Below, piece by piece: positions 20,001-26,976 of a stretch of DNA of 26,976 nt; position 1 is the stretch's first letter, and each line of letters opens with the position of its first letter. Source of the DNA: Catenaria anguillulae PL171. Taxonomy: Eukaryota; Blastocladiomycota; Blastocladiomycetes; Blastocladiales; Catenariaceae. The stretch lies in NCBI GenBank assembly GCA_002102555.1, contig MCFL01000317.1, forward strand, positions 1 through 26,976, given 5' to 3'. The translations under genes and the position numbers were made by a program. Under the pieces are notes generated by a model, which saw only the letters and a list, made by a program, of their open reading frames with translations, did not search any database and had not been told where the DNA came from.

Positions 20001-22917
20001 GGATCCGGATCTTTAGATGCAGATGGCGATACCGTGATGGGCGATGCGGACACTTCCGCGCAGGCAGCAACTTCTGCGTCGGCATGCGATTTGCAACCTG
20101 TCAAGGCGGAACCACAAGTTGTACTTGCCAACTCGGACATGCCAGTGGAGGTGAAAAAGAAGAAAAAGTGTCGTCCCAACAAGCGAGCTCGCGAGCGCAA
20201 GGCCTACAAAAGCACCATTCCTACGCTCCACGCATATATCATCGAGGACATTTTGGCAATTGCCATCAAGCTGTCCAAGCACGGCCGTACGCGCAACTAC
20301 ATTCGCGTGTACCCGTCCTTACCCGACAAGGTCAAAATGATGGCGCTTGGTCGTACTCGCCTTGTTCCCCCGTCGTTGCCACCAAACGCGGCGGCCTGTA
20401 CCTCAAGAACCTCGACATGCGCGTCAAGTATCGCGATCACGAGGGCCTCGCCAAGCGCAAGAATGTCATGCTGTACTACGCGTCAAAATGTGGCAAAACC
20501 GATTCTCTCGAATGGTGGAAGAACTACTCTATTCGCAATCCTGACAAGGGAACGCTGCATTATGACGTGAATGCCATCATGGCCGCGTGTCGATTCGGCC
20601 GCGTCAATGTTCTTGATTGGTGGCGCGAGAACGCCGACCGGTTTCCCATGTACTACACGTATCGGGCCGCGGCTTGGGCCGCGAGGAACGGGCACATTGA
20701 TGTCTTGGAATGGTGGTGGTTTTGGTCAAGGAGAACGCCGCCGCAGGACAGGCCAGAGGGGTTCAGGGTGCCGCCGAGGCAGAGGCAGTTGCAGCTAGGC
20801 AGCACGGGCGAGGTGCTTCAAGTTACCCATGGTCTGGCGGGACAAGCAGGTGACGCGCAAGCAGCTCAAGCAACAACTGCCGCCGCCGCCGCTGGGACCG
20901 ACGCCAACAGTCAACAAAACGCAGACTCAGATGCAATGCAAGTTGACCAACCAGCTACCACTGCCGCCATGCAGCCATCGACTTCACCGGGTCCGGCAGC
21001 AGCCAGCAGCGCAGCAACAGCGGTGCCTCAGACGGCCTCAAACGCCACGCCAAACATGTCCGGTCCCTGATTACAAGCCCTTGGATTTCAAGTATTCGGC
21101 AAAGGCAATGGACTGGGCGTCCAAAGCGGGCCGTGTGGATGTGCTTGAATGGTTCTTGAACAAGTCGCGGGCACCCACGCCGGGAAATGAGCGCCTCAAG
21201 CTCAAATTTTCCCGCGCGCCATGGGCTGTGCGTCCAAGAACGGCAATCTCGATGTACTGGAGTGGTGGGCAAACTCGGGGCTCAAGATCAAGTACGCCAC
21301 AACTGCTCTCAAATGGGCGTCAGAGTTTGGTCACATCAAAGTGTTGGACTGGTGGAAGCGCAAGATGCAAGACCCGAACTGTCCGCATATTCAGCGCCTC
21401 AAGTACACGTGGTACACGTTTATCAAGGCCGGCGGCGACAAGTACCCAGAGGTGCGCGAGTGGTGGTCGCGCAACGCGGCATTTTGGTCGTTCCCAAAGG
21501 TGACGCGCCGCAGGCAGCTCAAGTCGGCCATGAGGCGCAAGCGTCGGAAGAAGACTCGGGCGATGCGTCGCCAGCACCGGCTGATGCGGACGAGGAAGCA
21601 CCCAAAGTATTGGTTGGTCAATGGCGTGCGCATGTTGAGGTCGGTTGTCGAGGCGCAAGAACGGGCTCAAGCATTGGCTGCTCAACAATTGGCTCAGGAG
21701 CTGGCCGATGCACTTCTTCCGCCAGGCTTTATTCATGGTGTCGCGCCGAATGCCTCTTACTACGGTGCCATTCAACCGAGCAGCTTGGGAATGGCGCAGC
21801 GAATGGCCTTGCTGCTCCTTCAACGCCACTGCCGCCGCCAACGTCGTCAGCTACGAATGCTGGAATGGGCTGGGCCAGTCCGTATCAACCCCCCATCTCC
21901 CCTGTTCTCGGCTCGCCAAATTCGCCCACCCACAGCGCAACGCCCAGCAATGACAGTGACGAGGACGACGACGACGATGACTCGTCGCTTAGGGCATCAT
22001 CGCACGGTTTCGCCGCGGGAGCTTCAACGTATAATACGTCATATTACAACCTACACAATTCATACTCGGGCGGCTCTTGGCAGTCACCAAAACACCTTTC
22101 GGAACAGAGCTCAAGGTATTCGCCAAGTTCTCATTCAAGTGTGTCCAGCCGCAACCATTTTCGTCGCGCGAGTGCCCCGACTGCCCAAAGCCACAATCTA
22201 CTGGTACTCGTGTAGTCCCTCCTATTATTCCACCCACAGCCCCGGCGGTTCCCCTGGCCGCAGTTTAGCGCAGGAGCCCCTTGACCATCTTGGCTACGGT
22301 CCGACTCAGCCTTCTGATTCACCCTTTGACCCACAATCTGGTGGAGCAGCCGCAACAGCCAGCTCGCCAACGCCAGACTCCACCACAAGCTCACCTAGAT
22401 GCTCGGCAACGGAGCCCAAAACGCAGTCGCAAGCCGATCCACCGACTTGGGCGCATCACCCCGAATGCATCCATTTTCCCGACCGTGATCCGTTTGCTAC
22501 CCGACCCTCGAACACATACTATTCACCATGCTCCCCGAGTTACACGCCTACGTCCCCTTTTTCTTCCTCGTACGTCGGATATTCACCGACATCATCCGGC
22601 TGCAATCCCACAAGCAACTATTCGAGCGCATCTCCAGGCTACAATCCCGCTGGCGGATCCCCAGGATTCAATCCTGCAGGCGGATCTCCAGGCTACAATA
22701 CCACAAGCACGTGGCAGCCCATGGATGGACGGGCGGGTCACCTACGTCGCCGATTTACGTGATGCCTCAATCTGGGAACAGCGCCAGCCAAGGCTCGGGC
22801 GAATTGGAGCAGGAAGGTGATCAAGATGCGGAGGACCCGAGCGAGGAAGAGAGTGGGGCGCTCCAAGAGAATGGTCCTGGCAACAATAAGTATTCGAATT
22901 GGGGCATGTGGCAATGA
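17059..22917 (+). CDS. Large nuclear-type protein with RGG box, acidic region, basic linker and WW-type ankyrin-like repeats; frame broken from 20367 on
   Basis: Exon 1 17059-17373, exon 2 17444-19517 and exon 3 from 19594 join cleanly through 70- and 76-nt introns. About 1900 residues would be encoded. In order: an Arg-Gly-Gly box (about residues 56-103); a Pro/Ser-rich region with a repeated 'PTDPRF' motif; a strongly acidic Asp/Glu/Ser region (about 18920-19300); a Lys/Arg/Ala coiled segment (19640-19950); basic 'KKKKKCRPNKRARERK'; then ankyrin-like repeats with the signature 'G.[IV].VLEWW' (20470-21480); and a Ser/Tyr/Pro tail with CTD-like heptads. The frame must shift near 20367-20371, 21060, 21211-21213, 21787-21789, between 22160 and 22205, and near 22730-22737. 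Alignment with the paralogue at 23162-26957 shows the true path across the shifts it covers. It may be a gene with consensus errors or a young pseudogene. The repeats suggest protein-protein binding; I assign no function. Confidence 0.7.
20464..21482 (+). repeat. WW-type ankyrin-like repeats in the plus-strand gene
   Basis: Repeats of roughly 30-40 residues share '[YA].A...A...G...VLEWW'. Examples read 'GKTDSLEWW', 'GRVNVLDWW', 'GHIDVLEWW', 'GRVDVLEWF', 'GNLDVLEWW' and 'GHIKVLDWW'. Between the third and fourth lies an insertion of about 110 low-complexity residues (20740-21065) that the minus-strand paralogue lacks. Confidence 0.85.
22520..22600 (+). repeat. Heptads resembling the RNA polymerase II CTD
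   Basis: In the +2-type frame the tail reads YSPCSPS, YTPTSPF, a 6-residue gap, then YSPTSSG. Two adjacent heptads and one spaced one match the YSPTSPS consensus closely. They are followed at about 22630-22700 by 'SPGYNPAGG'-type 10-residue repeats. Confidence 0.75.
22630..22700 (+). repeat. Tandem 30-nt repeat coding SPG[YF]NPAGG
   Basis: Successive units encode 'SPGYNPAGG', 'SPGFNPAGG' and 'SPGYN'. The repeat lies directly after the CTD-like heptads in the same tail. Confidence 0.8.
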
Positions 22918-23161
22918 AGTGGAGCAAAGATTGTGGATGTATGGATTTGGATTTCGCTGCACTGTTGGTGTCGATTCAATCATCTTTCATCTTTGATAAT
23001 GTTAGTGCAATAAAGATATTGTGAAGTATAACAAACGAGCTAATGACTACAATTCAACAATTCCACAACAGTCCGCCTGCGTCACTGCTCACCTTGACCC
23101 GAAGCGTTGAAGCCACTCATCACCAAATCCACCCAACCCGTTCACGTACGCCGAGTTGTCG
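22918..23161. other. Short spacer between convergent paralogues
   Basis: About 244 bp between the two stop codons, AT-richer than the flanks, holding the poly(A) signal of the plus-strand gene. The two 3' untranslated regions probably overlap here. Confidence 0.5.
23009..23014 (+). terminator. Candidate poly(A) signal AATAAA for the plus-strand WW gene
   Basis: A canonical hexamer 92 nt after the stop codon, in the short spacer between the two convergent genes. Confidence 0.5.
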
Positions 23162-26100
23162 TTAGCATTCGGCTGATTCTGCATTGAACCGGTCTGCGCC
23201 AGTGCCAATTGCATAAAGCATGTCGAGTTCGGCCATGGTTTGCGAGAGAGAGTTCAGTGCCGGCGCCGTAGTGAACGCAACCGCGGAACCCGTCTGCAAC
23301 AGCGGTGGTGCTTGGAGCATGGATAGCAACGACTGATCCATGTCAGTTGCCGGCGGCGCGGCAGGGGAAACTTGTCCAATCCATCCCATTCGACGGGTCC
23401 AGAGGCGCAAATGAGCTCGCTGGTTCTTGTTGAAGTTGCGGCTGATGTTGAACACCAGCGGACCACAAAGATGCGGCATTGGGTGTGACTTGTTGAGATC
23501 CAATTCTCTCAGAAAGCGTCGGGCCCCACAGCGTTGAGGCTGAGTGGTCAGCTGCGGGCGACGTCAGGGGCTGATGGGCTGTGCCGGTCGTGGGTGCGGC
23601 TGCGGACATGGATGAAAACAAGGGGAAAGACTCTAAATCAAGTGTATGGCTCGAAATAGGTGCCGTCGGCTGAGTGGCAGTTGTTGCGACCTCAGGCCAA
23701 TGGGTCAAATTGATATTGCTGTCATGGACGACGCGGTAGCATGGTCGTGGGAAGGACAGTGCTGCCAAGAAGTCGCTCGGGGAAATGAGTTCGCCAACGT
23801 CTTGCCAATTTGAATCGTCCTCGATATGCTGAGTCGGCCAAGTTGACGTTGGAGACGTGAGATGGCTCTGAGGAAACGGCAGAGGACCAGAGGCAGAAAA
23901 ACAGGTGAAGGAGGTAGCGAATGAAGGATGGGATCAAACGCATAGGCGGTGGGCTTGAGCCAAGGGTGGCCTGGGGCGAATGGCCCTGGGCGGCCGAACC
24001 AACCGATGAATGTGGAGCAGTCCCAGGGGTCCAAGACACCACCGGAAGCGGCGCAACGTGGCACGCCAATGTACTTGCTCGACCTGAAGCAGCGGCAGCA
24101 GCCGCTCGCCTCGCTGCAGTTTCTGCCCGTTCCTCGTCCGACTTGAGCACAACCGTCCCAATTGAAACTTGTACTTTGGATGGACCCCAGCAATAATCTG
24201 CCGGAACGACCTGCTAATTGCCCTCGTCTTCTTGCGGCGCTTGCGCCTCAACGGCGCCCTCAGCAACCGCCGGCGGTTACACTTCGGGAACGGCCACCAC
24301 GTTGCGTTTTCGCTCCACCATTCCCGTGCACCCGGCCGCCCTGTTCCCGCCTTGGCATAAGTGTAATACGTGTACTTGAGAGTCGAGATTTGCGGATACT
24401 CGGCACTTTGCCACTTGTTTTTCCACCAGTTGAGCACGTCCAGATGTACATTCTCGGTCGCCCACTTCAAGGCTGAAGTTGCGTACTTGAGCTTGAGGCC
24501 CGAATTGGCCCACCATTCGAGCACGTCAACGTGTCCTTTGCGCGACGCCCAGCCCATGGCGCGCGGCGAGTACATGAGCTTGAGGCAGTCCTCCTTGGGC
24601 TCGACTTTGCTCTTTGCAAGCCACCAATCGAGCACGTCAATCCGCTTTTCCAAGCTTGCCCAATCCATGGCCTTGGCAGAATAGAGCATCTTGACTCGCT
24701 CAGACTTGGGCACACTCGGGCGCGAGTACCGGTAAAACCACTCGAGGACATGCAAATGCCCTTGCCGGCTCGCCTCCGCCACCGCACGATAGTTGATCTT
24801 GAGCGGAAACACGCCCTGGTTGCGCCGCCACCACTCGAGTATGTCCACCTTGCCGAGCTTGGCCGCAACCGTGATTGCATTGGCGTCATAATGCGGCATG
24901 GACCGATTCACTTGATCCTCCAACCACCAATCTCGCCACCAGTTGAGCGAATCTAGCTTGCCGCGCTTGGACGCAAAGTACATCATGACCTCAATCTTCT
25001 TGGTCAGGTCTGGATCTTTGCTGCGCTTACGCATGGTCAGGTTGCGCAAAAGGCGCCGCCACGCTTGGTTGCGTCCACGGCATCAACAAATCGAGTGCGA
25101 CCTTTGGCCAAGAGTTGGCGCGATCGGGCAAGGTGGAAAACGAGAGCAGGTTGCGAGTGCGCTTCTTTTTGGATTCCTTGATGGCAATCGTATGAGAGTT
25201 CCTTGAGCTCTTCGGTCAGATCGGGCGTGATGGACTTTTGTAAAGCCAATTCTTGCGCCGCTGGTGCTTGGGCAGTCGCTTCTTTTTTCCGCTTGACATA
25301 TCAGCTGGTGCTGCTGATGGTGGAACAAACGCTTTGCCACCAGTGCTCGGTGATGCGCAGCCGGAGTCGAGCCTGGGAACGACTTGCCCTTGCCGCCAAT
25401 GCTCGGATGTGCCGCAACCTGTGTCAAGGTTGACTGAGACACCGCTGGACTAGTTGGCTGTGATCATGCGCATCCGTGGTTGTGGTCTCAAGATCTGATT
25501 CGCCAACGGCAGCACCGCAGCAGCTGCCCTTGCCTGGTCCTCGCCTGCTTGGCCCTTAATCGTGCAGCTTTGTTTCGCCGTCGACGCGCCTCGGCTTTCA
25601 CAGCCAACACACTGGAGCGCGCTGCCGCCGAGGCAGCGCCAGCCGTAGGCTCGTTTCCTTGCTCTTGTACGGCATTGTCTGCATGCGCGCCTGCAAGCGC
25701 GGGATGTTCTTGTATTGGGTTTGAGAGCTGAGTCTCGGCAGCGATGGAATCGTCATTGTCTCGGCTGGCGACTTGTGCGATTTCGGCAGCAATACAGCCA
25801 TTTGCTGAGAATAGGACAAGGGCATCGGGCGGTACGGGCACTTTGTGCATTGGAGAGGACAGGCGAATCTAGCGATAGCTTTTTCAGCAGCGTCAGCCTG
25901 AGCAACAAGCTGCGCCCCTTTGCCACATCGGCTGGCTTCATGTTGGATGCGGAAAAGGCGTTGCGGCGGCGGATACGCGCCACCCAGGCCGCTGGCGGGA
26001 CCGGCAGCGCACACAGCGACGCCGGCTGCGCGGCCGGTGTGTCAGACCCCTCCACTTGAGTCAGCTCGGCATCCACTATACCTTTACCTTTGCGTGTCGA

Positions 26101-26957
26101 AGGCTTTGAAGGTGTTCCATTGGCATCGGCCGCACCCGCCTTCCACTTCTTCTTTTTCGCCAGCTTGCGCGTATCCAACTCGCCCTCTTCCAGTTCCACT
26201 TTGTTCTGCGGCGATGCCGTTGGCCGTTTGCGCTTGACTTGTTTCCCTCGTGCAGCTGGCGTTGCTGCTGACAAGCCCGCAGCAATGACGCTCTGCGCAC
26301 TCCCTGGCTCGGCACCAGATACTTGCAAATTCGAATCCTTCTTGGCCCGCTTCTGCCGCAGCTCCGGCGACACCTGTTCCTGCGGCCCACGGCCGCCTGC
26401 TCCGTCCTTTGATTGTGTGATCGTCCTTTTCTTGCTCTTTGCCAATGCCATCGGCGCCGATCCACGTCCATAGCCGCGACTCCATCAACAGTTTTGGGCC
26501 TGTGCTGTGCCACGGGAACGCCAACGGTCGTATTTTGCGGCAATGCCCGAGCCTCCGACAGAATGCCCGCTTGCCCCTTAGCGCGCCACGGTGGCGTCAC
26601 CTTTGCCTTTCCACCCATAAACGCATCGGAATGAACCGACAGCTTCTCAAGCACAGGCTTCGACGGCAATGACAGCGGCACGCTTGGCTTTGGCGGATTC
26701 GCGAGCAGATCGCCAAGGGCTTTTGCCCTCCGTTGAAAGGGATTTGGAAGAGGCGATGTAGGGGGTGGCATGCGACTGGATGTAGATGAAGCTGAATGGG
26801 AGGTGGGCGGTCGAGACGCTGCGATATGCGGTGGGTGAAGTACAGGTGCGGAGGCTGCGTACATGCCGAGTTTCGTCAGTTGAAGGTCCAAATAATTTGA
26901 CACATGTGGGCACGTACCTGGTTCGCAGTCCATATCCATGTCATCCGACAACGGCAT
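23162..26957 (-). CDS. Second WW-type ankyrin-like repeat protein, paralogue of the plus-strand gene; frame broken many times
   Basis: ATG at 26957 opens 'MPLSDDMDMD'. A likely 63-nt intron (26917-26855, GTACGT...GCAG with CTGAC) keeps the frame open if unspliced. About 1240 residues would be encoded: a Pro/Ser-rich N terminus, Lys/Arg-rich stretches ('KKKKWK', 'KRKRP'), an Ala-rich segment, a basic linker 'SGKKKRLPKHQRRKN', the WW repeats (about 24980-24290), a basic 'RRKRRKK' block and an acidic/aromatic C terminus ('WPTQHIEDDSNWQDVGEL', 'MAELDML'). The linker and repeats align position by position with the plus-strand gene, but only when the frame is changed. Shifts are needed near 26455, 25915-25918, 25850, 25490-25560, 25320-25400, 25236, 25190, 25110, 25048-25051, 24158-24160, 23960-24030, 23880 and 23364-23372. 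The DNA has diverged widely from the partner, so the duplication is not recent. Binding function is inferred from the repeats only. Confidence 0.65.
24290..24985 (-). repeat. WW-type ankyrin-like repeats in the minus-strand gene
   Basis: One long uninterrupted frame (25049 down to about 24160) carries 'GKLDSLNWW', 'GKVDILEWW', 'GHLHVLEWF', 'KRIDVLDWW', 'GHVDVLEWW' and 'VHLDVLNWW', followed by 'GAREWW'. Order and spacing match the plus-strand gene without its ~110-residue insertion. Confidence 0.85.
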
Positions 26958-26976
26958 GGTCGCATGGATTGAGAGC

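Noticed and set aside
20367-20371. Programmed -1 ribosomal frameshift site
   Set aside because: The site does not fit an X XXY YYZ heptamer in the zero frame, and about 19 such events in two genes would be implausible.
21023-21077. A 55-nt intron (GTGCCT...ACAAG) that would rejoin the frame before 'PLDFKYSAK'
   Set aside because: The frame arithmetic works, but donor, acceptor and branch region are weak compared with all other introns here, and similar breaks nearby have no intron option.
1-26976. CRISPR array, operon or bacterial origin
   Set aside because: Spliceosomal introns, a nuclear-type Pol III tRNA gene and a mitochondrial targeting peptide show a eukaryotic nuclear locus, and no regularly spaced repeats were seen.

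Overview
The window is nuclear DNA of a eukaryote, most likely a zoosporic fungus and probably Blastocladiomycota. Genes carry short GT-AG introns of about 60-93 nt, with donors such as GTATGT, GTACGT and GTGCGT and occasional CTGAC/CTAAC-like branch sites. There are no Shine-Dalgarno sites or operons. The desaturase closely resembles fungal front-end delta-5 desaturases as I remember them. The two large proteins with 'DVLEWW' ankyrin-like repeats are of a kind I associate with Blastocladiales. This placement is inference.

Layout. 621-4373 (-): a complete nine-exon Plavaka-type DNA transposase. 5090-6878 (+): an unrecognised four-exon protein ending in a Gly-Gln repeat. 6879-8394: a long gene-free stretch with one inverted repeat. 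8395-10008 (+): a zinc-finger, low-complexity nuclear protein. 10850-12434 (+): a cytochrome b5-fused front-end desaturase. 12572-13462 (-): a FAM192A/NIP30-family protein. 13949-14565 (-): mitochondrial Fe-S scaffold ISU1. 15146-15227 (+): tRNA-Leu(CAA). 15805-16692 (+): a probable Spc24 kinetochore subunit. 17059-22917 (+) and 23162-26957 (-): two convergent paralogues with a basic linker and WW-type ankyrin-like repeats.

The genes do not form a pathway; this is a normal mix of housekeeping genes, one transposon and one lineage-type repeat family. The seven intact protein genes, plus the first ~3.1 kb of the plus-strand WW gene, splice into uninterrupted frames. From about 20.37 kb to the end, the two WW paralogues switch frame roughly 19 times, mostly as one missing base and often at a homopolymer. 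Their proteins stay clearly related and I saw no stop inside the aligned segments. This contrast is the most striking thing in the window. It is either local consensus error, very recent gene decay, or, least likely, an unusual decoding or editing process.
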